Positions 41,806 through 53,096 of a stretch of 64,000 nt of DNA are shown one piece after another. Numbering within the stretch: position 1 is the stretch's first letter; each line of letters starts with the position of its first letter. Under the pieces are notes generated by a model. That model was not told the origin of the DNA. It saw only the letters and a program-made list of their open reading frames with translations, and did not search any database. The position numbers were made by a program, and so were the translations under genes. The stretch covers positions 20,677,511 to 20,741,510 of the forward strand of contig WARS01000029.1 in NCBI GenBank assembly GCA_008933995.1, in the 5' to 3' direction. This DNA is from Datnioides undecimradiatus. Taxonomy: Eukaryota; Chordata; Actinopteri; Lobotiformes; Datnioididae.

Positions 41806-43587
41806 AGTCTCTTTAACACTCTTTCTTCTTTTGTGGAGGCTAAACGAGGACAGATCTTTGCCGTTATTCCCTCATGATATCCGACGGTAAAATTGTATTT
41901 TGTCTGTTTTTCAGGGAGGGCTCTGCATCCCCAAAAGTCTTTGGGCGGCGTAATAATGAGTCTTTTAATCTGAAAAGGCTGTCTCCTTCAATTTGTTCGA
42001 ATGTCATTTGTGATTTTCTCCCTTTACTCTTCAAACCCTGCTGGTTTTCATTCTCCACCTCGTCTGTAACCGCGGCCATTTTTTAAACCTGGAACACCGA
42101 CTGAAGGCGGTTATGTTGCATTAGACTGACAGCCTGTGATACAGGGCGGCGGAAACTTTGGATGTTTGAATTTAATTATTTTCAACTTCTTCTCGGCAAC
42201 TTCTCCGGCACACTCTGCCGCTTCATTGTTCATTGCTCTGTGTAAATGTCAGATAAACGCCTAAACCGTACTGTGTCATTATGCTCTCTCAGGCTCCAGA
42301 CCGTCCCGTCTCTTTATAAGGATTTTAATATCCCGCATATTTTTGTCCCCGCAGTGAAATGTGTGTGTGTGTGGTTCAAGTCGGTCTCCGTCCATCTGCC
42401 GGTTTGTTTGCGTGTTTGTCAGATGTGATTTCTAAGATACCGCTGATCCAATTTTGAGGAAACTCGGGGGAATTACGCTTCTTTCTGCTTATGCTGATTA
42501 GCTCAATACAGCGCGTATTTGTTTATCCATATGTCTCGACCAATATCGCAGGCGAAACCAATCAGGTTCTCCGGAAAAACGTGGGGAACTGGTGTATTTC
42601 GCCATCGCAGGCGGGCGTGCAGTTATTGAAGGTCAACACGGGGAAACACACGTGTTGACTGAGCATCGTTTGCTGCGGAAAACATGTTTACTTCTTTGTC
42701 TCCCCGACTTCCCCCTAACTTTCCCTCAGTCAGCTGCGTCTCTCTCTCTCTCTCTCTGTGTCTCTCTCAGCTTGACATCCTCTCTCTTACTCTCTCTCTT
42801 TTAATCTATGATGGATGCGAGCGACATGCGTTGAGGGTGAACTCTGTGGAGCGCAGTGGGCCAGCACAGCGTAACGTGATCCACGGCCTCTGCAAGGCAC
42901 AAGATGGAGTTCTGTGGACACGGCGGGAGGAAATGCGTGTTCGTGTTTGTGTTGGTGTAAACGAGGTTAAACCTGAGGTGTTGTCAGGCTGCCAGGCCAC
43001 CGTACTATCGCCATATGGCAGACCTCTCATCATCCGTGCCATCTGGCTGCTGGAGTACCAAACGTTCCTTTCAGCAGGCTGCAGGTTTTCCCTGTAAAGT
43101 GATTACATCAGGAAAAACAGGATTCCTTCAACGGGTCACTGGATAATTGCAGGACAGTTGTCATATTCGGATGTTTATCGAAACAGTTTAAGGTCACTGC
43201 AGTTGTTCTTCACCATATTGGACCTTCAGAGGACAAACAGAGAGTTGGAGTCACGGGTTAAACACTAAAAGTACGTTTATTTAGGTAGATGAATGATGAC
43301 ACAGCTCGACACCCGCTACGGTTACACTTCCCTGAGTTCTCACCCAAATGTTGCTGCATTTCACCATGCGGAAATGTGGAAAAGTGGGAATATAATGACC
43401 ATCATTATAGTGCTGGCCCGAGCTTAGAACTGGGTGCTGCAGCGGAGATGGGATGTGCAGATGTTCTGTTCTTTGGACATTTAGCTGCAACGTCACGGCT
43501 GCGCTTCACCTGTTGACGCCCAGCACTGTAATTTGTGAGAGTCGCATGTTAAACCACACAATTCACAGGCTGCGGGTTCCTGATTTT

Positions 43588-43612
43588 TATATATATATAT
43601 ATATATATATAT
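43588..43612. repeat. (TA)n microsatellite
   Basis: About twelve TA units. Confidence 0.95.
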
Positions 43613-46600
43613 TTAATTTATGACATTTTTTAGATGATTGACATCAGAGGCGACAGGAAATGAGAGAGACATGTGAAACAAAGGTGCCCTGCTGGACATG
43701 AGCTGTGTTTGTTGTCGCGCTCGGCCCCTTAAACGTCCGTTTAAACTGCCATTTAACATGACAGTAGTTAGAATAAATGGCATTTCAATGTATGCACAGG
43801 TACTTTTAACAGCTGCTTGTTTGTTGGATGGTTTCCATTATACGAGAGGCTTAAGAGTGTGATCACGGAGATGCTACATGATTCAAATCTTTGGTTTTTG
43901 CAGGTATTTTACTGGATGCAGCTGTAGCTTATATGTCTCCCTCTGCTTCTTTCCATCCTCCACGCTTGCCTGAACCCCCCTCTGACACTCCCTCCCCATA
44001 TCCCTACAATAAAAACAGAATATTGTCCATTTCCCTCAAGTTGGGAAGGAGTGGGAGAGTATTAATTCCCCGGTGGTATTGTCTGTCTGTCAGCGGCAGA
44101 GAGGTGTTATCTGCAGAAGCCATCAGTCTGACATCAGCTCCCCGAGTGACGCCTGTCACATCTCCCCGCTCGACCCGAGCCGGTAGTCAACAAACTGCTC
44201 AAAGAACTCAGAGTGGCCGGGAACGAAAATAAACACCGCACCGGTTTAGTGACGGAGCAGAGATTAGATTGGGCCACGATAATCCGGTGATACAGTCGAT
44301 ACTGGAGGGGGAGAAAGGAAAAAAACAAAAAACATCCTCCGCCTCAGTCACAGCACTGTCACTGCATGTTTCTGCCTCTGCCTCTCTTTGTTTCCCTGCC
44401 TGCCTGCCTGACTGCCCGCTCGCTTTCCTCCCTCCCTCTCCATTGTTGTTTATCACAGCCTTTCTCATATGTCGCCCCGATTCTGCCCCTGCTAGGTTTT
44501 GGGGTTTTTTTTCAAAGGCGATTATTTGCCTTTTTCAATTGCACGCTCTTTGTCTTTCGCACTCTCCCCCTCACACTCCCCCAGGAGTTTGTAGCCGGCA
44601 GACAGTGTAATTTAGATCAATAGCTTGGAGCATCCGCCCTGAGCCGCGGCGTGCTCCGCCACAGTCAGCCGTTGGCCGTGGAGAGGAGAAGGGACGCTCG
44701 GACCACGGGAGCAGACTTGAAAAACCTGAAGATTTAGTTGCATTATCTGCATAGCTCCAGACTGTGAGCTCCTCCGCCAGGCTCTTCACACCCGTCACTC
44801 CCATTTGGCAGCCTGATCCTGTCAGTCCCGGGTTCTTTAACAGTGCGATACATGGGGAAAAACAAGCTGGCTTTGAGACTCGGGAGAGCTGAAGTTGGCT
44901 AATGATGCTCCAACAGGCATCGGGGACATAAACACACCCTACAAACACACAAACCCAAAGAGCTCCAGCCAGAGCAGATGTGTTTTTGTTAGGGCACAGT
45001 GTAACAGCCATTAGCATAAAATTAATGATGAATGAAAAACAGAAAAGCCAGACATACATACAGACGGGACCGACGGCAGACAGACTGGCAAACAACAGAT
45101 AAATACAACAGCGCACGCTCCCCCTCTCCATCTCCTCGGCCGTCCAAGCAGTTGGAAATAAATTGGCTGGCTCATTAAGATTTATGTGCGCCATCCAAAA
45201 ACTTTTTATCTCATTTCCTCTCTGCTTACATTCATCAAAAATGTCAGTTTGCTATAATGTAGCCCGCCGCTTCATCATTCAGTTCAATTCTGAACTGTCA
45301 CCGGGAAGCTGTAATACACAGCGGTAAATACACCGAGGCCGAGGGTGTCTTGCTCCAGCGCGCTCTGACGAGTGGCGTTGCGTATTGCTGACTAAATTAG
45401 GATGGCATCAGGGTGGCGAGCGGGGCAAGCTGCATGTTAAGCGAAAACCTCTTCACTCGCTATCGCTAATAATAAGTGCGTGGCCGGTGTCTGGATGCTA
45501 GCTGCGTCTTTAGTGCCACGAACACTGAATATTCCAGATTTCATTTATGACAAACGCCAGCGTGATCCCTCCAGCCGCGTCTGCAGAGCGCCGTTGAGCA
45601 GAGATGAATCTCTCCGGACGAAGCGTGCCAGTTGGCAGAGAAAACGGCAGACAATGAATTGCGGTGATTACTGTTGCATTTGCTTACCGTACTCCACTTT
45701 TTTCCACAGTGATTTACAGTGAGCCTCCAGGAGTGTCTGCCGTAAACAAGCCTCGCAGCAGCCTCTGTGTTTTCAGGGAGCCTGACACCGCGCCAGATAG
45801 CCACGGACTCTTCTGTAACACGCCTGCCCGCTGTATATACGCTGCTTTACTGCCTGTTCCTCTGTGCGCAGCAACACACAGCCTTCCGTACCTCAGAATG
45901 AAAAAGACGGTAAACTGCTACATTTTGGTGCATTTAGAGGCAGATGGAAATTATTGGTCACCGTCATCGTAAGAAGAGAAGGAGAAAAACTGTGTTTTGT
46001 GTATTTGGGGCATTTTTGTCTTTATTGGTGTATGGAGGTGACAAAATATAGAGGGGGGGCAGGGATGATATGCAAAGGTCCGTGGTCAGTGTGTCACATG
46101 TCAGGGTTAATGATGTACATTAATTTTGCTGATCACCACAGCAGGCTTTTTGGCTTTTGAAGTTACACACAGACATATTATATGACACAAGATATATATT
46201 AATGACTCAAAGAACTGGCAGAGTAATATATAACTAGGGCTGCAGCCACAGATCATAAAATTGTGGATGTAGCCGCTGTGATGATGAGCATTTTGAAGTC
46301 TCATGGCATTTTGGGTGTCGCCATCTTGGTTTTTAGGAGCTAGAGGTTGCCAGGTTTGGACGGGTTGCCGTGGATACGCATCACTTCGTCTCTAATGGAC
46401 TCTGGACATTGAGTTATTGAGGTAAAGCTAAAGAGAAGTGCGATAACATCTTAGTAGTTCCAACAGGTTACTCGACCCTTTAAATGCACCTCATAGGTCA
46501 CTGGAAAGCATATCCCAGCAACAGTAACCCCTGATCCATATTAGGAGCTGCCAACAGCTGTGACTCTAGGGCTATTCAGTCTGATCCTGCACCAGAGGCG

Positions 46601-48391
46601 GCAGGGCAGACGCCGATGTGGGCAGCGCTGCTCAGGCGCACTTCTACTAGCTTTAATTTCAGCTTTGGAGCTCAGGCCAGACCTGGGGCTGAGAGGTTTA
46701 ACCCTTAAGTGGAGGAGGAGCCTGACTGGTGCCTCAGTGAGGTAACTCAGGATCTGACGGGTCGCTGCCACGACTCAACATCAGTTGGCGCCCGCCACAC
46801 GCCGCCTCTGAAGCACACCTTTGCCGCTTTTTTTGTCTACTTTACTTTTAATCAGACCATAATTGTAGAATTGAATCACTGGCCGACTAGGAGACCAAAC
46901 TCATGGGGACGGTGTTTAGTGAAGCTAATAATTATGTTTATTATAAATGATTCTGCTGATTCTTCCCATGATTAATAAACTGTGTGATCTATAAATGTCT
47001 ATAAACTCATAGTCTTTGATTTTTTTTTTCCAAACAACAGCACAGACATTTAGTTTACTGAAGAAAGGGAAAAATGAGACTCGAGCACAGTGATTGATTA
47101 GCAGATCAACGGAGACACTGATTTGATCCGACCTTAAAAATCTGAGTGGCTGCGGACCGCTGAATCTGCTGAATGTTTGCTTTTAAAATGGGCCTAAAAT
47201 CACCCTTTTTTGATTCAATATGTGCTTCAAGCAAATCTGTATTCCTGTGCTTTCTACATGTTATCATTGTTACGATAACTATTGTTCCAGTCCATGTGCT
47301 GTCAGCCCCCGTCGTTCTATGTGTTCGCCATTCACTGCTCCTTTGTGAATAAGCTTTGGTGACACGTTTAGCGATCATGCCGATAAATCCCCGGCGAGGC
47401 AGAGAGACACCTGACACAGCAGTGACGTGAATATCACTGCGCTGGTTCCTTTTTTTTGGTGTTTTACGGTAATGAAAATCAATTCCCAGCTGTGACTAAA
47501 GCTGAGAATTGGTTTAGATACATTATTTTATTTATTTATTTTTTTAACCCAGCCGAGCTGCGTTTCAAATACTGGCGCCACGTGACTCTGAAAGGCTGAA
47601 ACAATTATAGCAGCCTGTCTCCGATAAGACCTGTCATCAGCGTCCTTCATAAACAGATTTAGAGCCTTTGTTTAAGAGCCATAATGGAGTAGCAGACAGA
47701 ATATGATAAGGTGATATTGCCCCGGAGCTAAGGTTCGGGAACGGCAGACTCCCTAGAAAGTGGAAACTAGTGTCTGGGCGCAGACTCCCTGCACCAAAGA
47801 CAAGAACATTCAATATTAGTCTACCTGTATGGATAAATCAAGTAGTTATTGCTCTTCACAACGTCCTCACAGCCACGCAGGAACGAGGAGGAGTGAGGGG
47901 AAATTAAAACTGACAGACAGCCAGAAAGGGAGAGAGTTTCATGAATGAAAGTCAAGTGATCCTAGAATTGTTTGCCCTCGCATTTTCTCGGATTGATCGC
48001 CTGGGCCTCTATATTTCCAATTATCCACGCTGTAACCATATACGCCAGGCTCATTAAATGGCCTAATCACGAAGGAAGTTGTTTGACAGTTCTTGGGGAA
48101 AATACTGTCATCAATCACAAGTAGTTCACAAAAAGTATGTAGCGGGCAGGGAGGTGATTATTAGCTTTAGCGAACTAAGACAGGCAGGTGGCACTTGCCT
48201 CTGTCCCAGTTTAAAAACACTTTTTAAATGTTATTGAACTGAACTAAAGTAAATTCAAAGTGGGCTCATTGTTCTGAACATGTAATATAGGCTGAACTGG
48301 AGCTTTATAGTCATATAAAACTGAATAAAATGAATTCATTACAGTTTTTGGATGTTTGCAGCACATGAAGATGTCTAACTGCAGCCGAAAC

Positions 48392-48422
48392 ATCTATCTA
48401 ACATCTATCTATCTATCTATCT
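48392..48422. repeat. (CTAT)n microsatellite
   Basis: Several catctatct units then an uninterrupted CTAT array, about 580 bp before eroded exon 6. Confidence 0.9.
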
Positions 48423-49004
48423 CTTTTAATTAATGACTCAGTGCATCTCAGACCTTCTTCTGTCAGTGTTAAGAAACTTTTCTCCCAACATGTTCGGGGA
48501 TGCGGGGCTGGATCCACCAGTTTTTGGACCCGCCGGTGTCCAAGTCTGTCATTAATTACGTCCCGCTGTCATTTTGCAGCGTCATCATTTATCGCGGTGG
48601 GTCCTCCTTCCCGCCAGCGTTACAGATACGTGCGCTCTAATGAGAGCGGGTGACCTAGGCGGCCCGCTCCCTGTTTGAAACAGAGATGAAAATATTCCAT
48701 ATTGTTGTTTTGATAAATCAAACAAAAAACATCTCTTAGGTTTTACTCTTCAGAGCAATGAGAGGCTTTTTTTCCCACTCTACCCCCAGGCATGTTTGTC
48801 CTTGTTAGAAATGCATTATGGGTTAGAACACGGAGAATGCTGACCTTGAAGTGTTTTGGAGGTACCTCAGAGAGAATCAAAGGTACTCAGCAGGAAGTGC
48901 ACATGAGAGGATTCCTGCAATAGCTGGAGCCATTGTGCAGCAGTCGAATGCACCGTGATGACAGCGTGTTTCATTGGTTTTCACATCCTCACCCCTGTTT
49001 GCAG

Positions 49005-49177
49005 GCGTGAGCTCAGCCTCCGGCGGCCAGCTCTCGCTTTCTGGGAAGTCTGCTGGACGGCACCAGCACTGGCACCATGTAGCTGGAGCGGCTCAGCACG
49101 CACCTGAACTCACCAGGATAGTAAACACACTCACCAGGTTCACTTGCCAGCTGAGCTAGCCATCAGACATTCACCAG
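49005..49177 (+). pseudogene. cntnap4: Eroded cntnap4-like exon 6 (second half of laminin-G 1), frameshifted with an in-frame stop
   Basis: A good acceptor (cacccctgtttgcag) and donor (gtgaga) flank 173 nt. In the frame set by exon 5 the translation contains GVSSASGGQLSLSG and HQHWHHV, then meets TAG at 49157-49159. Pieces of the family consensus appear in other frames. LGSLLD is one frame over from HQHWHHV (family LGSLLDDQHWHSV). LERLSTHLN is again shifted. KHTHQVHL lies in the third frame (family VDKHTHHF). SDIHQ, just before the donor, returns to the first frame (family LDIDYE). About five or six small indels are needed to line these up. Splice sites and homology support a former exon; the coding content does not support a working one. 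Assembly indel errors are the main alternative to true decay. Confidence 0.72.
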
Positions 49178-49975
49178 GTGAGAGGCACCGCAGCGCACAG
49201 AAATACACACATTTTAGTGCGTGCACCTTTAAAGATGATCTTTTAGAGACAAACACCACTTTTGCAGACTTTAGAGGCCGCTGTAAACCGTGTGTAGTCT
49301 CATCCTTTACATGGTAACATCATAACCATGTTACTTACTGTGGATCTCTAATTTCCTGTTTTTAATGGTGTAAAATGGTGTAACATGCCAAAACATCCAC
49401 AGAAACCCATTAAACTGCTCCCAGCCAGGAGCCAGCCTGTACAGCTGCAGTGTAGCCTATAGTTCTCGCCTCCCTCCATATTAGCAAATGGGTCAAACGA
49501 AAACAATATTAAAATGCACATGAACGCATTTTTTTCATTCAAATGCTATTTTTTCTGGATCAGTTGGGTTTAAATGAGTTATTTGATGCTATGAAACGGA
49601 CTGAGATGTTGGAGATGTAACGTTAGGCAGCTTGTGTGTGCTTGAGGTTGAGTTGGCACCTGTATATGGACTTTACAGGTACCTACAACGTGCTACCACT
49701 CAGCAAAAAATACAAAGGTGGAGGAAGTGGAGACTTGTCGTCCACCTTTTCCGTGATTACACCAGACACCAGACTCAAGCCAGTCTGTTCTCTTTGACCA
49801 CAAAAGAGAAAGTATAAAAACAAACTAAGCCACTGGACAGGCTGGACAGGGCTGTGCATGAGGATTAAGACAGAGGTTTATGTTCTAGTCAAATAAAAGT
49901 CTATCTACACTGATTATGTTTCCTCATACATTTGTTTTTACATGTATCACTTCTATGCTTGTTCCTGTTGTGCAG
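49178..49975 (+). other. Intron 6 of the cntnap4-like gene
   Basis: About 0.8 kb between the two eroded exons. Nothing coding recognised. Confidence 0.6.
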
Positions 49976-50118
49976 CTAAGTCTGAGCTGCGAGAGCCACG
50001 GGCTGCAAGAAACCCCATCCCATCCAACAGGAACTTCCATGCATGCTCTGGAAAATCCTGTTTGCCAACGACCAACCTGGTGGACCTGGCTAAAAGAAAA
50101 GCCACCAGGTGTCTGTCG
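49976..50118 (+). CDS. cntnap4: Degenerate cntnap4-like exon 7 (end of laminin-G 1), compensating frameshifts
   Basis: The acceptor is cttgttcctgttgtgcag and the proposed donor at 50119 is gtggag. Read with two bases completing a codon from exon 5, the 143 nt are open: KSELREPRAARNPIPSNRNF, then HACSGKSCLPTTNLVDLAKR, then KATRCLS, ending at phase 0 as exon 8 requires. NRNFH and NLVDLAKRK are clear family matches (family [21 protein letters not shown]). The middle matches only in a shifted frame, where CTGGAAAAT reads LEN and TTTGCCAACGAC reads FAND. Two single-base insertions and a two-base loss would account for this. The usual FGG near the exon start is also missing. If exon 6 is skipped this exon is translatable, but the laminin-G 1 fold would be incomplete. 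The donor choice is uncertain. Confidence 0.6.
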
Positions 50119-50512
50119 GTGGAGTTCTTGCGCTTCAGCATGTCGGCGCAACTGCAATTCAGCGGTCATCTCAAAGGACAAATGGCCGACTGTGGAGCGA
50201 TGTTAGTTTGGAGCGGGGGAGGTACAGAGTCGAGGTGTGGAAGGGGTCAGATCAGGTGGCTTTGTCCTGTTTCCAATTGTAAACCATGAGGCTTATGAGT
50301 GCTCTAGCAAAAACCTTTTTCTTTATAACTGTGTGAATAAATCCGAGAATTTCAACGCAATGCCACAAGTATTCCAGCGCCTTTACTGTAAAGCGTGAGA
50401 TTGGTTTCGCGTTTGACTTTACTGGGGGGAAACTACAGCTCACGTAACCGCAGCTGTTCAGACTCGACCAGCAACCAGAGAGACCGTGGTCTCCGTAGTT
50501 CGGTACCGCCTT

Positions 50513-50820
50513 CAGTGTTGGGGAGTAATGGATTACATGTACCGGCGCATGAACTATGAGAGTAACCGTATTCCATTACAGCTGGGTAACTAAATAGATG
50601 GTAATTAGAATACAGTTACACTGTTGAAATCAAGGATTGCACGTCAGTACTGGCTCCAAACAACATTACAGCAACTCTGTGCATCTCCCAGAAGACCTAG
50701 TGCATGCCAGAATAGATCGGCAGTGATTGCTGCATTCATATCGCCTAAAATGCGTAAGTAATCCAAGTATTCAGAATACATTACTCGGATTGAGTAATGT
50801 AATGGAATACATGTAACACT
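50513..50820 (+). mobile_element. Dispersed non-autonomous teleost repeat
   Basis: Starts cagtgttggggagtaatgga and ends near ggattgagtaatgtaatgga with atacatgtaac. The motifs gtaatggattacatgta and gtattccattacag are familiar from a high-copy element in fish genomes. Superfamily is not determined; no coding capacity. Confidence 0.6.
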
Positions 50821-50968
50821 TGGATATCTATGGATCGCCGTGGTTATCGGCATGCAAATCAAACGGCGCCATGATGAGAAACTCCAGAACGAACCGACTC
50901 TTTTGTTCGCTTCTCCAAACTTTTTCTGAGTTCTTTCCTCCTCTGCCAGCCCTCCCCCCGCCCCATCA

Positions 50969-51140
50969 ATGTCATTATTATGCTAATGGTCACTGCCATG
51001 ATTATTATTGTCATTATCATTATTTTCATCTATCTGCATCATCATCCTCTTTATTTTATAATTCGGCCATCATCGCCATCATCATCATCATCATTGCCAT
51101 TAAGATCATCATAATCTCTCTATTATCATCACCAATGTCA
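50969..51140. repeat. Trinucleotide-rich (ATC/ATT)n tract
   Basis: Runs such as catcatcatcatcatcat and attattattgtcattatcat, imperfect. Confidence 0.85.
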
Positions 51141-51224
51141 TCACTTGCACATTTTAGGAGTTAGAGAGCCCAAAGCCACTCAAAAAAGAGAGAGACGGAG
51201 AAGGAGAGGGAAGAAGAATTAATC

Positions 51225-51459
51225 AGGAGGGAGGAGAGGAGAGGAGAGGGGAGGGGAGGAGAGGGAGGGGGAGGAGAGGAGAGGGAGGAGAGGAGAGGAG
51301 AGGAGGAGGGAGGGGAGGAGAGGAGAGGAGAGGGGAGGAGAGGAGGAGAGGAGAGGGGAGGAGAGGAGAGGAGGAGGAGAGGAGAGGGGAGGGGAGGAGA
51401 GGAGGGAGGAGAGGGAAGGAGAGGAGAGGAGAGGGGAGGAGAGGAGAGGAGAGGGGAGG
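51225..51459. repeat. 235-nt uninterrupted polypurine tract, (GGAGA)n-like
   Basis: Only A and G on the + strand across the interval, built from ggaga, ggagg and gggga units. Several G runs of 3-5. The long serine/leucine-rich frames on the reverse strand here are artefacts of the repeat. Confidence 0.97.
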
Positions 51460-51962
51460 TGGAGAATGAAAATGAGGGAAGGAGACAAAGTCTGTATTAG
51501 TCATCACAGAAAAGTTTATTTAATATGAATTTTATGTTTGAATGATAATTGGAATCCCTGTACAATTTGATTTACGTTGTTTTGAAGAAGTACATTTAAG
51601 ACTTCGAAGTCTTGGTATGGAGGTTTCAGACACGCTGGTGATGCTGAACTTTGGTTTTAACTGTAATGCTTCTGAAAACAACTGATCTGATTTTGGTTTC
51701 ATTTCTATATCCTGGTGCTCTGCCGTGCTTAGGAGACAAGGAGACAACAGCGAAACTCTGCTTGACCCTGACGCTTCAGCTTATTTTAGCTGCTCAGCTA
51801 ATATCAATATGGTAATACAGGTGTCCTTTCTCAGAGAGCTGCTGATGAGACCTCTGTGACATCGAGTCAAACCAAATCGGCCTCCGCAGTGAATGAATAT
51901 TCATGTTTTATCCACCCTTTCATAATCATTTCTCTCGCTCCCTTCCCTTGTCTTTTTCTCAG

Positions 51963-52230
51963 GGCAATGTGACCTTTTCCTGTGCTGAGCCAGTTTCGGT
52001 CTCCGTGACGTTCACCGACTCCCAGAGCTTCCTCCAGCTGCCAGGACTGGCGACGTGGCGGTCCGGGTTTGCCTCTGTGGCGCTGCAGTTCCGGACCTGG
52101 AACAAGGCGGGGCTTCTCTTGACCTTTGACCTCCCGCAGCAGGCGGGCACAGTCTGGCTGTACCTGAGCGAGGCCCGGCTCCGCCTACAGATCAGTAAAG
52201 CTGGCAGGGCCCAGCTGGAGCTCAGCGCAG
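51963..52230 (+). CDS. cntnap4: cntnap4-like exon 8: end of laminin-G 1 and first half of laminin-G 2
   Basis: This 268-nt exon follows a pyrimidine-rich acceptor (cccttgtctttttctcag) and ends at donor gtcggt, with phase 0 in and 1 out. The translation begins GNVTFSCAEPVSVSVTF, then SFLQLPGLATW, then VALQFRTWNKAGLLLTFDLP and LQISKAGRAQLELSA. GNVTFSC carries the second Cys of the laminin-G 1 disulphide and an N-glycosylation sequon (NVT). FQFRTWN-GLLL is the hallmark start of laminin-G 2 in Caspr proteins. No disabling change is seen, in contrast to the two preceding exons. A 235-nt purine run lies about 500 bp upstream. Confidence 0.93.
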
Positions 52231-52946
52231 GTCGGTCCGATCAGTCCACGTTCAAATTTATGCTTCAGACTTAAATCGGCATCAAATTTGTTATATCCTT
52301 ACACAAAATAACATGCACAGAAGGGGCTTCACTCCAAAACACAATGCTAAACTCGCTAAATTCCAGTATTTACTTATATTGCCTGATAAAACTGTCTTTG
52401 TTACAAGGTATACAAAGTTTTTACATCTGGTGGCTCGCTGTCAACTCGCTGTGATTGATTACCAGAGTTGAAAGGGGGTTGCAAGTGTAGCTACAGAGTT
52501 GGCTGCAGCAAGTAAGAGCCTATGGCTTCATAAGCCCAATGACAGTGAGTGTGTATTTGTTGTCAGGAGCAGGAGAGCAGGAGACACTATACTGTTTTCC
52601 AACTTGGAATCAAAATCTTTAACTTCAGCGTTGTTTCTTGACCTTGGAAGCAGTTGTCTCATGGTTTACAATCCAGCTCCGTCGGGATTTGGACCACATG
52701 TCCTATCTCGGCGGATAGTCTGCTCCCCCAGTCAAGACTGCGAGATGTGTTTGGAAACTCCAGCATAAAGCTGATAAGTGATTGTCGAGTTAAGACAGTT
52801 TCTTAAATGACAACGTCACTACTGGCTCTTTGTATTATTGAGATTCAGACGCCTCCATCAGGTTTAAAGAAGCTAAAAAAGAGGAATGACCCTGAATGAA
52901 AACCTGCACTTCGCGCTGACTAAAGTGTTTAATCGACTACGCAAAG
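52231..52946 (+). other. Intron 8 of the cntnap4-like gene
   Basis: 0.7 kb. Nothing coding recognised; ends in a weak acceptor for exon 9. Confidence 0.75.
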
Positions 52947-53096
52947 GTTCGGGTCTGAATGACGGCCAGTGGCACTCTGTGGAGCTGAACTCCGGAGAAG
53001 ACCACCTGAGCATCACGGTGGACAAAGACGAAGGAGCCACCGCTCACACCAGCATCCCGCTCCCTGTGACCGCAGACAGTCAGCTCTTCTTCGGCG
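52947..53096 (+). CDS. cntnap4: cntnap4-like exon 9: second part of laminin-G 2
   Basis: The exon has 150 nt, phase 1 in and 1 out, with donor gtaaga. The translation is GSGLNDGQWHSVELNSGEDH, then LSITVDKDEGATAHTS, ending QLFFGG with the final Gly split. LNDGQWHSV and the closing YFGG / FFGG motif are strongly conserved in laminin-G domains of this family. The start is fixed by the split Gly shared with exon 8. The acceptor, ttaatcgactacgcaaag, is unusually poor in pyrimidines just before the AG, so the splice site looks weak. An upstream in-frame methionine at 52886 is intronic and not a start. Confidence 0.9.

Larger units (their letters stand above)
41579..49004 (+). other. Intron 5 of the cntnap4-like gene
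   Basis: This 7.4-kb intron sits between the last clean laminin-G 1 exon and the eroded ones. It contains a dispersed-repeat tail (41709-41805), a TA microsatellite and a (CTAT)n array. A probable dispersed repeat lies near 46226-46560 (ctagggctgcag, gtcgccatcttggttttt), called by eye. A 207-codon reverse-strand frame at 44571-45194 has no recognised domain. No missed CNTNAP exon was seen. Confidence 0.65.
50119..51962 (+). other. Intron 7 of the cntnap4-like gene
   Basis: Repeat-dense 1.8-kb intron. It holds a dispersed element (50513-50820), an ATC/ATT trinucleotide-rich tract (about 50969-51140) and a pure purine run (51225-51459). Confidence 0.65.

Noticed and set aside
50108..50109. Alternative donor (ccaccag|gtgtct) for exon 7
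   Set aside because: Ends in a phase that does not match exon 8, whichever frame is used.
51219..51507. Leu/Ser/Pro-rich reverse-strand frames of about 90 codons
   Set aside because: Direct translation of the polypurine repeat; no stop codons can arise from the GGAGA units.
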